Shown: positions 1 through 8,438, counted from the stretch's first letter. The stretch is 45,820 bases of DNA from JAAYZQ01 sp034428935 (GCA_034428935.1 DAOUHB010000016.1:1-45820); one strand, 5' to 3'. The notes: generated from the letters alone by a model not told the origin. Numbers and translations: made by a program.

Positions 1-524
1 TCCTGAGCGCGCCACTGGCCATGACGCTGGAAGATGCCTCCATGCGCGGCAATCACAACGACCTGGTCTTTTTGGCCGAGATGTACGAGGCGGGCGCCGG
101 CGCCTGGTTCGACGTCCTGTCGGCCAATGCCTTCGGCTTTGATCGGCCGCCGGAGGACGAGCCGCACCCGGACGTGCTGAACCTGCGCCGCGTCGAGCTG
201 CAGCGCGAGATCATGGAGCGTTACGGCGACGAGGGCAAGGCCATCTGGATCAACGAGTATGGCTGGAACGCGGCGCCCGCGTCGTTCCCGCGGGAGCTGC
301 TGCCCTGGGAACGGGTCAGCGAAACACAGCAGGCGGAATACACGGTGCGCGGCATCGAATGGGCCAGGGCCCACTGGCCCTGGCTGGGTGTCGTCAACAT
401 CTGGTATTTTCGCCAGGTGGGCGACGTGCCCCCCGACAGGGCGGCCTACTATTTTGCCCTCGTGGACCCCGAGTTCAAGGCGAACCCCGTCTATGACGCG
501 GTGCTGGACGCCACGCGTGACTAG
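1..524 (+). CDS. Glycoside hydrolase, C-terminal part (5' end outside window)
   Basis: The reading frame is open from base 3, so the true start lies before the window. The visible part holds WINEYGWNA around residues 75-85 of the segment. In clan-A TIM-barrel glycosidases (GH5/GH39-like) a Glu in this type of strand-7 context is the catalytic nucleophile. The tail with IWYFRQ and YFALVDPEF fits the last barrel strands, ending with a short helix. There is no transmembrane segment in the visible part. The exact GH family cannot be fixed from this fragment. It is followed by a repeat-rich spacer and faces a convergent gene. Confidence 0.7.
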   Translation, partial: LSAPLAMTLEDASMRGNHNDLVFLAEMYEAGAGAWFDVLSANAFGFDRPPEDEPHPDVLNLRRVELQREIMERYGDEGKAIWINEYGWNAAPASFPRELLPWERVSETQQAEYTVRGIEWARAHWPWLGVVNIWYFRQVGDVPPDRAAYYFALVDPEFKANPVYDAVLDATRD

Positions 525-542
525 CAGCCTGTCGGAGAGCCC

Positions 543-626
543 GTTCGTAGTGTGCGCTTCAGCGCACTTGTGGGGCGATAAATCGCCCACTACGAACCTG
601 GGCGATAAATCGCCCACTACGAACCT
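543..626. repeat. Palindromic/tandem GTTCGTAGT-type repeat
   Basis: GTTCGTAGTG at 543 is matched by CACTACGAAC at 588-597. A 27-bp unit beginning GGGCGATAAATCGCCC is then repeated exactly, at 573-599 and 600-626. Each unit holds its own small palindrome (GGGCGAT/ATCGCCC). The same GTTCGTAGT/ACTACGAAC arms recur at 15911-15954, so this is a dispersed element and not a terminator made for this gene. Confidence 0.75.
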
Positions 627-714
627 GCAAGCAAGCACCCCTCCGACAACCTGCTGGCAACCGGCGTCTCAGCGTGCCGGGCGCTGCGGAATGCCGGGAA
701 TCGAGTAATTTGCA

Positions 715-736
715 GGGGCGCACGGCCGTGCGCCCC
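715..736. repeat. Perfect 22-bp palindrome
   Basis: The sequence GGGGCGCACGG/CCGTGCGCCCC is perfectly self-complementary. It lies between the two convergent genes ending at 524 and 750, so it could end transcription of either as a hairpin. No T-tract follows on either strand, so intrinsic termination is not supported. It may equally be a dispersed repeat. Confidence 0.6.
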
Positions 737-749
737 GCGAGACCGCCCC

Positions 750-2033
750 TTACTGCCGGCGCCTGGCCCGCCATTGCAGGCCGGCGTATCCGGCCAGCGT
801 TCCCAGCCCGGTCAGCATCAGGACGATGGTCGACGATTCGGGCACGACGGGAGTATCCGGCGGCACGGCGGTCGGCGTCGGCGTCACCCACGGCGTGGGC
901 CTGGGTGTGGTCGTCGAGGTGGGTGTCGCCGTGGGCGTGGTCGTGCTCGTCGGCGTCGGCGATGGCTGCTGCACGGAACAGACGTCGCTGCTCAGGAACC
1001 GCAGCCCCTCCGCCGACGTCATCTCGCTGTCGAGCGTGATGGACGGCACGTCGTCGCCAAGGAGCACCGTAAACGTGACCTGCCCGGCGGCACCGGGTGC
1101 CAGGCTGCCGAGCTGCCACGTGATCAGGCCCCCGGACATGGTGCCCCCGTCGCTGGCGGATAGGAACTGGGTCCCGGCGGGCACATTCGTGACGAGCACC
1201 ACGCTGGTGACCTCCGCGCCGGCCTCGGCGGGGATCTCGTAGTCGAGGGTGAAGGTCGCCTCGTCTCCGACGACGGCCGGCGACGCCGGACAGAGCACGG
1301 CGAGGTCGAGGGCGACCACGAGAGTCGCCGCGATCTGATCGTCCGACACGCGGTCGTTGTTATCGCCCACCTGGGCCGACAGCCAAAGCTGGGGGCAGGC
1401 GACGTCGCCGGGGAAAAGGGTGGCGCGATGGAAGGCAAACTCGACGACGCCCGGCACCGTCGTGCCGTACACGGCCAGCCCATCGAGGCCCATCGTCGTC
1501 GGGGCGACGACACCGGGCAGGATGGCCTCGCTGTTCGAGATCTCGGCCGTCTGCCCGGCGGCTCCCTGCGCGCACTGGAAACCAAGCTTGTACGCTTCCG
1601 AGTTGCCCAGGCCGATGCCATCCATGAAAGGTGAAGCGACGAGAGGCCCCTGGTCGGGCCCGTGCGTACCTACCCCGGGGACGTCTGCGGTGCCTGTCTG
1701 GCTGTCCGAGTCGCCCGCGCGTCCATCGACGTCGATGCGAAAGTACCAGGTGTCGTCAGCCGGCTGGTAGTGGGCCCACAAGGCGATGGCGTCATAACCG
1801 GAGCGGGCAAAGGTCGGAGCCTGGTGGGGGTGGAGCTGACTGTCGGTGATAAACACATCCAGGCCGTCATCGGCCACCTGCCAGCCGGCGTCCCAATCGC
1901 CGCCGGCGCCGTCCAACACGATGGATCCACCCTGGGCCGCGACCGGCCCTGCCCCGGAGAGGGACAGGACGGCCAGGCACACAACGGCGACCGCGATCGC
2001 ACCCTGCATCTTTGACCTGTTACGTAGCAACAT
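750..2033 (-). CDS. Secreted surface protein with DUF11-like domain and PEP-CTERM-like anchor
   Basis: An N-terminal signal peptide (basic start, then hydrophobic AVAVVCLAVLSLSGAG, cleavage near VAAQ) is followed by a roughly 200-residue beta-rich domain of DOMON/CBM9-like appearance that I cannot name. Next comes a DUF11-like domain (NVPAGTQFLSAS and ITWQLGSLAPG motifs), a Thr/Pro-rich spacer, and a C-terminus of VPESSTIVLML, a membrane helix and RARRRQ. This end resembles PEP-CTERM sorting signals cleaved by exosortase, with PES in place of PEP. Two adjacent ATGs (2036 and 2033) follow AAAGGAG. The second has the better spacing and is used here. A promoter lies at 2087-2115. Confidence 0.75.
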   Translation of the reverse strand: MLLRNRSKMQGAIAVAVVCLAVLSLSGAGPVAAQGGSIVLDGAGGDWDAGWQVADDGLDVFITDSQLHPHQAPTFARSGYDAIALWAHYQPADDTWYFRIDVDGRAGDSDSQTGTADVPGVGTHGPDQGPLVASPFMDGIGLGNSEAYKLGFQCAQGAAGQTAEISNSEAILPGVVAPTTMGLDGLAVYGTTVPGVVEFAFHRATLFPGDVACPQLWLSAQVGDNNDRVSDDQIAATLVVALDLAVLCPASPAVVGDEATFTLDYEIPAEAGAEVTSVVLVTNVPAGTQFLSASDGGTMSGGLITWQLGSLAPGAAGQVTFTVLLGDDVPSITLDSEMTSAEGLRFLSSDVCSVQQPSPTPTSTTTPTATPTSTTTPRPTPWVTPTPTAVPPDTPVVPESSTIVLMLTGLGTLAGYAGLQWRARRRQ

Positions 2034-2086
2034 CATTGGCTCCTTTCGTCCAGCGAGGCGGTTGCGACAGATGCCCAGACCGGGCA

Positions 2087-2115
2087 AGTATAGCAAAGAA
2101 ATGGATATAAGACAA
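2087..2115 (-). promoter_or_regulatory. Sigma-70-type promoter for the surface-protein gene
   Basis: On the minus strand TTGTCT (2115-2110) and TATACT (2092-2087) are separated by exactly 17 bp. The start codon is about 45 nt downstream of the predicted transcription start, and no other -10-like hexamer in the leader fits as well. Confidence 0.55.
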
Positions 2116-2192
2116 CTTTCGAGGCTCCTGCTGGAACAATGGAAGAAGGCCGGACTATTTGCCGGGCTATTTGAAGGAGTGGTAGCGGTTTC

Positions 2193-2229
2193 CACGTGCA
2201 TTGCACCAACGGCAGATGCAACGCACGTG
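2193..2229. repeat. Imperfect inverted repeat downstream of the GH94 gene
   Basis: CACGTGCATTGCA (2193-2205) pairs with TGCAACGCACGTG (2217-2229) except at one position. It lies about 50 nt downstream of the GH94 stop on the minus strand and upstream of the next promoter. It could end or protect the GH94 transcript. No T-tract follows, so a factor-independent terminator is not supported. Confidence 0.45.
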
Positions 2230-2276
2230 AAGACGGCGGCGCTCCAGCCCGATCAAACAAGACCAGCCAGCCATGC

Positions 2277-4685
2277 TCACAACCACTGCCTCTCTCCCAG
2301 GACGGCGAGCACGTGGTTGCGCTCGCCCAGGTCGGCGGCGGGGACGAGGTTGCCGGGCAGGGGGCGGCCGTTGAGGGACAGGCTGCGGACGCCGCGGCAG
2401 ACGCCATCGGGGTTCCGCACCTCGACGTCGACGGCCTGGCCGCGGAACAGGCGCCGCGCCTTGAAGCCCGGCCAGGCGCTGGGGATGCAGGGGTCCACGC
2501 GCAGGCCGTCGAGCTCGGGCCGCAGGCCCAGGATGTACTGGGTGGCGCTGTAGTAGGCCCAGGCGGCGGCGCCCGTCAGCCACGAGGTGCGGGCGTTGCC
2601 GGCCCGGGGCGAGTAGGTGGAATAGGTGGTCTGCCCCTGCACGTAGGGCTCCATCTGGCGGATCTCGGCGCGGTCGTTGTAGGCGGCGGGCATGGAGGCG
2701 CGATAGGTACGGTAGGCCCGGTCGCCCTCTCCCAGGAGGCAGTCGGCCATGACGCCCCAGCCCTGGGTGTGGTTAAAGATGCCGGCGTTTTCCTTGACGC
2801 CGGGGTTAAAGACCACGGCGCGCATGACGTCGATGGGCGTCCGGACAAAGGGCGGCGCCGAGAGCATGAGGCCGTAGGGGGTGGCCAGGCGCTCGTGGAC
2901 GGTCTGCATGCAGCGGGCGGCCTGCTCGGGCGTGGCCGCGCCGCTGATGACGGCCCACAGCTGGGTGTTGAGGTAGACCTGCCCCTCGGCCGCGTCGCGG
3001 GTGCCGTACACCGTGCCGTCCTCGCCGATGGCCCAGATGAACCACTCGCCATCCCAGGCGCAGGCCTGGACGCTGGCGTCGAGCTCGTCGCGGCGGGCCA
3101 GGGCCCAGGCGGCCTCGCCGTCCTTGCCCAGCCGCCCGGCGATCTCGGCATAGGTGGTGAGGCCCAGGCGGAGCTGGAAGGCGACAAAGAGGCTCTCGCC
3201 GTGGTAGCCCAGGCGCAGGCAATCGTTCCAGTCGGCGGCCAGGCCGCAGGGCAGGCCGTGGCGGCCGCGGCGCTCCAGGTTGAACTCCAGGGCGCGGCGC
3301 AGGTGGCCCAGGACGGTCGCCTCGCCCTCGTCGGCGTAGGGCAGCACCTTGTCGTAAAACGACAGGTCGCCCGTCTCGCCCACCAGGGCGGGGACGGCGT
3401 TAAAGAACCACAGGCAGTCGTCGGAGCGGTAGTCCTGGGGTTCGGGGCCCTGTTCGTGGCCGGGGCGGTGCTCGAAGGGGCGGACGATGGGCATGGCCCC
3501 GCCGTTGGACAACTGCCCCGTCAGCAGCAGCTCCAGCCGCTGGCGGGCCAGGTCGGGGATGGCGGCGGCGACGCCCAGGATGTCCTGCACCGAGTCGCGA
3601 AAGCCCAGGCCGTCGCGCTCGCCGTTGTAGACCAGGCTGGCGGCCCGCGACCAGGCAAAGGTGACGAGGCAGTTGTACAGGCCCCAGACGTTGACCGTGT
3701 GGTTCAGATCCTCGTCGGGCGTGTCCACCTCCAGGCTGCCCAGGCGGGCGTGCCAGTGGTCCTTGAGCTTTTGCAGCTCGAGGGCAGCCCGCTCGGGCGA
3801 GCCGAACTCGGCGACGTTGATGCGGCCCACGGTGCGGGCGTCGCCGATGCCCAGGAGCACCAGGAGGTCGCGGCTCTCGCCCGGGGCCAGGGTGAGATCA
3901 GCCTGCAGGCAGCCGCAGGCGTTGTCGCCGTAGGCGTCGCTGCCGGTGCACCCCCCGCGCTCGACGGCCAGCGGGTTGTGATAGCCCCGGTAGGGGCCCA
4001 GGAACGCCTCGCGGCTGGTGTCGTAGCCGGCCAGGGGCGCGCCGGCGAGGGCCATCCAGGCATGGCTGGCGGCGTCGTGCAGGTAAAAGCCCCCGCCCTC
4101 GGGCGTCAGGTTGTCCTGGATGGCGATGCGCAGCAGGCCGTGTTCCAGGCTGCCCCGGACGATAAAGAGGGAGTACTGGAGGTTCACCTGGTCCTGGACC
4201 GTGTCCCACTGGTTGGTGAACTCGCAGAAGGTAAAGGCCGAGAGCCGGCGGAGACGGTCGCCCTCGTTGGTCACCCGCAGCCACCAGTACTCGAAGGCCC
4301 GCCCCAGGGGCACAAAGTAGGTCACCTGGCTGGCGATGCCGTCATAGTGCGACTCGATGGTCGTGTAGCCCGTGCCGTGGCGGCAGGTGGACCGGTAGCG
4401 GTCCAGGGGCTTGCCCACGGGCTGCCACGAGGCGGACCAGTAGTCGCCATTGTCGGCGTCGCGCAGGTAGAGATAGCGTCCCGGCTGGTCGGCCGGGACG
4501 CCGTTAAAGCGCAGCCGCAGGAACCGCCCCCGGGCGCCGGAGCGGAAAAAGCCATAGCCGCCGGCGTTGTTGGTGATGATGGCGCCGTACTCGGTGGAGC
4601 CCAGGTAGTTGCTCCACGATTGAGGTGTGTCGGGCCGGGTGATGACATACTCCCGGGCCTCGTCGTCGAAATAGCCGTACCTCAT
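2277..4685 (-). CDS. GH94-family glycoside phosphorylase (cellobiose phosphorylase-like)
   Basis: The 802-residue protein follows the GH94 plan: N-terminal beta-sandwich (about 1-290), helical linker, (alpha/alpha)6 barrel (about 330-740) and C-terminal beta part. RSDDCLWF at 420-427 corresponds to the SDDHLWL motif of cellobiose phosphorylases, which carries the catalytic Asp. GFRDSVQD (361-368) is the usual substrate/phosphate-site motif. GH94 enzymes cleave beta-glucosides with phosphate in the cytoplasm, yielding a sugar 1-phosphate, and no signal peptide is seen. The start was placed at the ATG with AGGGAGG upstream, giving the typical family N-terminus RYGYFDDEAREYVI. The gene begins 17 nt after the 341-aa gene upstream, so the two are probably co-transcribed. 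The exact disaccharide cannot be read from sequence. Confidence 0.87.
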   Translation of the reverse strand: MRYGYFDDEAREYVITRPDTPQSWSNYLGSTEYGAIITNNAGGYGFFRSGARGRFLRLRFNGVPADQPGRYLYLRDADNGDYWSASWQPVGKPLDRYRSTCRHGTGYTTIESHYDGIASQVTYFVPLGRAFEYWWLRVTNEGDRLRRLSAFTFCEFTNQWDTVQDQVNLQYSLFIVRGSLEHGLLRIAIQDNLTPEGGGFYLHDAASHAWMALAGAPLAGYDTSREAFLGPYRGYHNPLAVERGGCTGSDAYGDNACGCLQADLTLAPGESRDLLVLLGIGDARTVGRINVAEFGSPERAALELQKLKDHWHARLGSLEVDTPDEDLNHTVNVWGLYNCLVTFAWSRAASLVYNGERDGLGFRDSVQDILGVAAAIPDLARQRLELLLTGQLSNGGAMPIVRPFEHRPGHEQGPEPQDYRSDDCLWFFNAVPALVGETGDLSFYDKVLPYADEGEATVLGHLRRALEFNLERRGRHGLPCGLAADWNDCLRLGYHGESLFVAFQLRLGLTTYAEIAGRLGKDGEAAWALARRDELDASVQACAWDGEWFIWAIGEDGTVYGTRDAAEGQVYLNTQLWAVISGAATPEQAARCMQTVHERLATPYGLMLSAPPFVRTPIDVMRAVVFNPGVKENAGIFNHTQGWGVMADCLLGEGDRAYRTYRASMPAAYNDRAEIRQMEPYVQGQTTYSTYSPRAGNARTSWLTGAAAWAYYSATQYILGLRPELDGLRVDPCIPSAWPGFKARRLFRGQAVDVEVRNPDGVCRGVRSLSLNGRPLPGNLVPAADLGERNHVLAVLGERQWL

Positions 4686-4702
4686 GCAGCCTCCCTGGCT
4701 CG

Positions 4703-5728
4703 TCAATCGTCGGGCGCGCCGGCGGCTTTCAACAGGCGCAGCGCCCGCAAGGTCACCCACTTGTTTGGCTGGCGTTTGGGCCCAAACTCTACCCAGGTCT
4801 TGCCGGCATAGTCGTATTCCAGGGGCCAGCGTCCCTGGGCGTCCTGCTTGTCACGGATGAGGGCCAGGGCGTTGGCCAGGCGGGGGTCGTCGCCGCAGCC
4901 CAGGGAGACCAGGGCCTCGGCGAGCTGCAGCAGGTCGGTCACGTAAAAGACCGGGAAGCCAAACTTCCACCAGTTGCCGCTGGGCTTGGGGGCCCAGCCA
5001 CAGGGATAGGCCGCCGTCGCCGGGTCGGTGCCCAGGAAAAAGTCGAGCCCCTGGCCGATGGCCCGCTCCACGAGGGGCGTGCGTCGCCCGGCCGGCCAGC
5101 GGCCGAAGGCGAGCATCACCTTGACGCCGCCCCAGGCGCAGGGCAGCTTGTTGTTGGAGCCGCAGGCAAAGAGGGGGCCGCACTTGCTGGCATAGTAGCG
5201 CAGGGGCGCGTGCCGGTCGGTGTTGGGGGCCAGGCCCTCACCGGTGGTGGTGCGGGCCATCCATTCGAAGGCGGGGTCCAGGCGCTGCGGGTCGCAGCCC
5301 AGGGCCAGGAGGGCCCAGCACAGGTTGCCCTGCAGGCAGTCGGCCGTGCTGGAGGGGGTGCCCCCGATGCCGAACTGCCCGGCGGGCAACAGGCTCTGCT
5401 CCAGCATGGTTTCGGACGCCTGCGCCACCCGCGGGTCGGCCTCGGGCGAGGCACCCAGTTGCGCCAGGGTGATGAGCGACCAGACGGTGCCCCGGTACTT
5501 TGGGTAGTAGCCGGCCCCCGGCTCGACCCAGTAGCCCCCGGGCTCCATGGCCGCCAGGATGGCGGCGATGGGCCCCCGGGCGTGGGCCTCCTCGCGGGCG
5601 GCCAACAGCTCCGGGTCGTCACCCGGCCGGTCCAGGAGGTCGCGCAGCGCCAGGTAGCGGACCCCCGGGGAGTCGGGCTCCAGCAGCCACGACAGCGAAT
5701 CGCCCTTGAGTTGTCCTTGCCACGACAT
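4703..5728 (-). CDS. Alpha/alpha-toroid (prenyltransferase/squalene-cyclase-fold) protein
   Basis: This 341-residue protein is built of helical repeats with glycine/tryptophan-rich turns (PGGYWVEPGAGYYPKYRGT, GRWPLEYDYAGKTW). These resemble the QW-like repeats of the terpenoid-cyclase/prenyltransferase toroid fold. No DxDD cyclase motif is visible, so a cyclase role is not supported. The start is the ATG behind GGGAGGTGACC. The upstream extension is low-complexity Arg-rich frame and was rejected. It lies directly upstream of the GH94 phosphorylase on the same strand, so a carbohydrate-linked job is possible but unproven. Similar proteins are sometimes misnamed nitrogen-fixation proteins in databases, and nothing here supports that. 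Confidence 0.65.
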   Translation of the reverse strand: MSWQGQLKGDSLSWLLEPDSPGVRYLALRDLLDRPGDDPELLAAREEAHARGPIAAILAAMEPGGYWVEPGAGYYPKYRGTVWSLITLAQLGASPEADPRVAQASETMLEQSLLPAGQFGIGGTPSSTADCLQGNLCWALLALGCDPQRLDPAFEWMARTTTGEGLAPNTDRHAPLRYYASKCGPLFACGSNNKLPCAWGGVKVMLAFGRWPAGRRTPLVERAIGQGLDFFLGTDPATAAYPCGWAPKPSGNWWKFGFPVFYVTDLLQLAEALVSLGCGDDPRLANALALIRDKQDAQGRWPLEYDYAGKTWVEFGPKRQPNKWVTLRALRLLKAAGAPDD

Positions 5729-5811
5729 GGTCACCTCCCGTTCTGGCCGGCCCGCCGGCCTGGAACCGGCACGGTCGGGGCGGGCGCGAGGGTGCAAGGG
5801 CGGGGTGGCGG

Positions 5812-6252
5812 TCAGCCCGCGATCTGTCTGGCCCAGGCGGCGGCGCGCTCCACCTCGCCGTTGGCCAACGGACCCTCTTTGCCCTTGACGAAAAAGCCGC
5901 CCGGCGAGCCGACAGGGGTCCCGCCCTTTTCGCCCAAGGCGGCCTCGATGCGCGGGCCGGCGTAGCCAAAGATGCGCACCCACTTGGCGGTGAGGCGGGT
6001 GTCAAAGCCGGCGACGCGGATCCCCGCCAGGGAGTTGGCCGGGAGCTGGTCGAGAAAGCCCTGGGTGGCCTCCGTCGGCCGGCCGCCATGGGTGGGCGCC
6101 CCGACGACGAGGAGGTCGCCCGCCTCCAGGCCGGCGACGCTGGCGCCGGTCACGTTTTGCAGCTTGACCTCGCCAGGCAGGGCGGCGGCGATGGCCTCGG
6201 CGATGGTCCGGGTGTTGCCATAGACCGACTCGTAGATCACGACGGATTTCAT
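5812..6252 (-). CDS. Flavodoxin-family protein
   Basis: A single flavodoxin domain of 146 residues. The N-terminal strand MKSVVIYES is followed by the FMN phosphate loop SVYGNTRTIAEAI (residues 9-21). The second loop VVGAPTHGGRPTEAT (about 49-63) matches the isoalloxazine-binding region. Such proteins carry one or two electrons on FMN, or serve as flavodoxin-like oxidoreductase domains. The start has AAAGGAG 7 nt upstream. It is 83 nt upstream of the toroid-protein gene on the same strand, with no terminator seen between them. Its redox partner is not evident. Confidence 0.85.
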   Translation of the reverse strand: MKSVVIYESVYGNTRTIAEAIAAALPGEVKLQNVTGASVAGLEAGDLLVVGAPTHGGRPTEATQGFLDQLPANSLAGIRVAGFDTRLTAKWVRIFGYAGPRIEAALGEKGGTPVGSPGGFFVKGKEGPLANGEVERAAAWARQIAG

Positions 6253-6466
6253 TGGTGTTCTCCTTTCCCTTGGAGAGACGGACATGCCTGTCCTCCCTCT
6301 TTTTCCCTGTCCGGCCGGCCCAGTATACCACAAGATCCAGCGGACGTCACGTCGCTTAATCGGTGGTTGATCCGGCCGGCCGAGAGACCGGCACGCAGCC
6401 CGGCATCTGCCAGGATATCACGATCCCGAGCGGCCGGCATCCCCCAAAGAGGGGATTCGAGCCGGC

Positions 6467-6495
6467 AAAAAAGGACCGCCGGAGGGGCGGTCCTT
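6467..6495 (-). terminator. Intrinsic terminator of the universal stress gene
   Basis: A perfect 10-bp stem (AAGGACCGCC at 6471-6480 with GGCGGTCCTT at 6486-6495, 5-nt loop) is followed on the minus strand by a run of T (A-run 6467-6472 on the plus strand). It lies about 70 nt after the stop at 6563. The rest of the 6253-6562 spacer shows no gene. Confidence 0.8.
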
Positions 6496-6562
6496 TCCTA
6501 CGATTGGGGGAGAAGAACCGGCACATTTGTGGTAGCGCGCCTCCGTGGGGCCGACTCGCCTG

Positions 6563-7471
6563 TCAGCTCGCCCGGACGAGGAGCAAGGGCTTGGTGCCGG
6601 CGCGCAGCACGCGGTCGGCGACGCTGCCCAGGGCCCAGCGCGCCAGGCCGGTGCGGCCGTGGGTGCACATGGCGATGAGGTCGACGTCGTGGGCCTCGGC
6701 GTACTCGACGATGCAGGCCGCCACGGAGCCGACCGACAGAGCGGTGGTGGCGGCGAGCCCCTCCTCGGCCAGTTGGCCGGCGACGTGGTCCAGGTAGGCC
6801 TGGGCGTCCTTCTCGGCCGTCTCCAGGGCGCCCTGAATGGGGAGGTACCAGTCGCCGGTCATCGAGCTGGAGACGTAGGCGATGGGCACCTGAAAGAGGA
6901 TCAGGTGCGAGTCGAGGGCCCGCGCCACGGCCGAGACCACCGGCAAGATCCCCTCCGCCAGGCGCGAGCCGTCCAACGGCACCAGGATTCGGCGGCAGAG
7001 TGTCGCCTCGTGGGCCCCGGCGCGCCCCGCCTCGCAGGCGCGCATCAGGAGCAGGGGCACGGGGGCCGCCTGCAAGACCCGCTCGGCCACACTGCCGTGG
7101 GTCCACCGCTTGAAACCGCTGTAGCCGTGGGTGGCCATCACGATGTAGTCAATGCCCGAGGTCGAGACATAGTCGAGGATGGCCTCCGGCGCCGGACCCT
7201 CCCGGAAGGCGTACTGGGCCGTGAGGCCCCTGGCGTGCAACTGCACCACCAGCCCCCGCAAATAGTCCTCCGCCTCCGTGGCAAGCTGGAGCAGGAGCGA
7301 CCCGGCCTTCATGCCCGCCCTGCCCAGGGCGTCCTGGGCATCGGGCTCGATGGAGACGGCGCGGAACAGGACCATCTCAGCCGGCAGCCCGCCGGCCAGC
7401 ATAGCGGCGCAAGGGATCGCCTGCTCGGCCAGCTCCGAACCATCCAACGGAACAAGGATTCGGGTAACCAT
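6563..7471 (-). CDS. Tandem universal stress protein (two UspA domains)
   Basis: Two UspA domains make up the 302 residues (about 1-150 and 155-302). Each opens with an RILVPLDGS strand-loop (residues 4-12, and again near 163-171) and ends with a G-9x-GS nucleotide-binding loop: THGYSGFKRWTHGSV in the first and THGRTGLARWALGSV in the second. The ATP-binding motif is therefore kept in both halves. The fusion mimics the usual Usp dimer in one chain. Typical roles are survival under energy or oxidative stress. The start follows GAGGTGAAGT. A consensus promoter (7567-7595) and a terminator (6467-6495) make it a single-gene transcript. Confidence 0.92.
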   Translation of the reverse strand: MVTRILVPLDGSELAEQAIPCAAMLAGGLPAEMVLFRAVSIEPDAQDALGRAGMKAGSLLLQLATEAEDYLRGLVVQLHARGLTAQYAFREGPAPEAILDYVSTSGIDYIVMATHGYSGFKRWTHGSVAERVLQAAPVPLLLMRACEAGRAGAHEATLCRRILVPLDGSRLAEGILPVVSAVARALDSHLILFQVPIAYVSSSMTGDWYLPIQGALETAEKDAQAYLDHVAGQLAEEGLAATTALSVGSVAACIVEYAEAHDVDLIAMCTHGRTGLARWALGSVADRVLRAGTKPLLLVRAS

Positions 7472-7566
7472 ACTTCACCTCTTTTCCGCTTCCGAACGTT
7501 CGTGGCCTCGACCCGGCATTCCGACGTGTTGCGTGGGCGCTGTGTGGTGACGGTACGTCCACTTTC

Positions 7567-7595
7567 ATTATAGGGTAGCGGGGGCCGATTGTCAA
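7567..7595 (-). promoter_or_regulatory. Consensus sigma-70 promoter of the universal stress gene
   Basis: On the minus strand TTGACA (7595-7590) and TATAAT (7572-7567) are perfect matches separated by 17 bp. The predicted leader to the start at 7471 is about 90 nt. The reading frames crossing it have no protein support. Confidence 0.75.
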
Positions 7596-7702
7596 TAGCC
7601 ACCGGACGAGAACGGCCGTGAACGGCGGCGAGCATTCCGGCGTTGATCTACTGGTGAACAGCACTACCCGCCGTCCATCAAGTCACACAACGAGAGTGGA
7701 GA

Positions 7703-8233
7703 ATGTTCGAAACAGCCGACTCGCCCAATCCTTCGATCCGGACCCCTCGCCTGGTGCTGCGTCCCTTCCGGGCGGCCGATGCCGAGGGGCTGCAGCGCCT
7801 GTACCAGTCGGACGACGTGCGGCGCTATATGCCCATCCCGTCGGCCCCGTCGCTGGAACAGATGCAGCGCTTTGTCGCCAGGCAGGTGGCCCACTGGGAA
7901 AAGCACGGCTGCGGCCACTGGGGCCTGGTGCCGGAGGGCGAGGAGGAGATCGCCGGCTGGGCGGGCTTGCAGTACCTGCCCGAGCTGGACGAGATCGAAG
8001 TGGCCTACGCCCTCGACCGGCCCTTCTGGGGCAAGGGCTACGCCACGGAGGCCGCCCTGGCGTCCCTGCACTTCGGGTTCACCCACCTGGACCTGGACCA
8101 CATCATCGCCCTGGTCCACCCCGACAACCTCGCCTCGCGGCGCGTCATCGAGAAGTGCGGCATGACTTATGTCGAGACGATCTCGCTGTGGGGCATGGAG
8201 CTGATGCGCCACCGGTGCACCGCCATCCGGTGA
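7703..8233 (+). CDS. GNAT acetyltransferase, RimJ/RimL type
   Basis: A 176-residue single-domain N-acetyltransferase. RTPRLVLRPF near the start is the usual first strand. ALDRPFWGKGYATEA (about 110-124) contains the acetyl-CoA pyrophosphate loop. VHPDNLASRRVIEKCGM (about 138-154) is the C-terminal motif of the RimJ/RimL group. Members acetylate protein N-termini or small amines; the substrate is not predictable here. GTGGAG precedes the ATG. It is divergent from the universal stress gene and is followed by an imperfect GC hairpin around 8243-8264 with no T-tract. Confidence 0.88.
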   Translation: MFETADSPNPSIRTPRLVLRPFRAADAEGLQRLYQSDDVRRYMPIPSAPSLEQMQRFVARQVAHWEKHGCGHWGLVPEGEEEIAGWAGLQYLPELDEIEVAYALDRPFWGKGYATEAALASLHFGFTHLDLDHIIALVHPDNLASRRVIEKCGMTYVETISLWGMELMRHRCTAIR

Positions 8234-8344
8234 GCCGGGCGCCGGCGGGGTGGCACACCCGCCGTTGGCAGGGTCGTTCCAAGCCGGCCCTCCCCGAAGG
8301 CGATCGCTACCTTGACCGGACCCTGAAATTCGCTCGCAAACCCC

Positions 8345-8373
8345 TTGACACACCCCGCACAATATGATATAAT
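8345..8373 (+). promoter_or_regulatory. Perfect consensus promoter of the LacI-sugar operon
   Basis: TTGACA (8345-8350), a 17-bp spacer and TATAAT (8368-8373) form an ideal sigma-70-type promoter. The predicted transcription start, near 8380, lies inside the operator repeats that follow. Such a strong promoter next to a repressor gene suggests tight repression with autoregulation. Confidence 0.85.
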
Positions 8374-8412
8374 CTACTCGTGTAGACTATTCGAGTAGAC
8401 ACTTCGAGTAGA
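8373..8412 (+). promoter_or_regulatory. Three-box operator for the LacI-family regulator
   Basis: A 9-bp box TCGAGTAGA occurs at 8391-8399 and 8404-8412. Its reverse complement, with one change (TCTACTCGT), lies at 8373-8381. The first two boxes form an inverted pair and the last two a direct pair 13 bp apart. The array overlaps the -10 element and the predicted start site, where a bound repressor would block initiation. Confidence 0.7.
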
Positions 8413-8438
8413 TTGGGATGGAGACAAGGAGGCAACGC

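Noticed and set aside
573..626. Possible CRISPR-like array
   Set aside because: There are only two directly adjacent 27-bp units with no spacer, each internally palindromic, and no cas genes.
860..960. Tandem repeat DNA
   Set aside because: The repetition reflects codons of the Thr/Pro stalk in the surface protein, not an independent repeat element. The same holds for 21970-22270 in the lipoprotein gene.
2196..4811. Open frame of 871 codons on the plus strand
   Set aside because: It is antisense to the GH94 gene. Its translation is Gly/Ala/Val/Gln-rich without domains, as expected from GC-rich codon bias on the opposite strand, and the GH94 frame has clear motifs.
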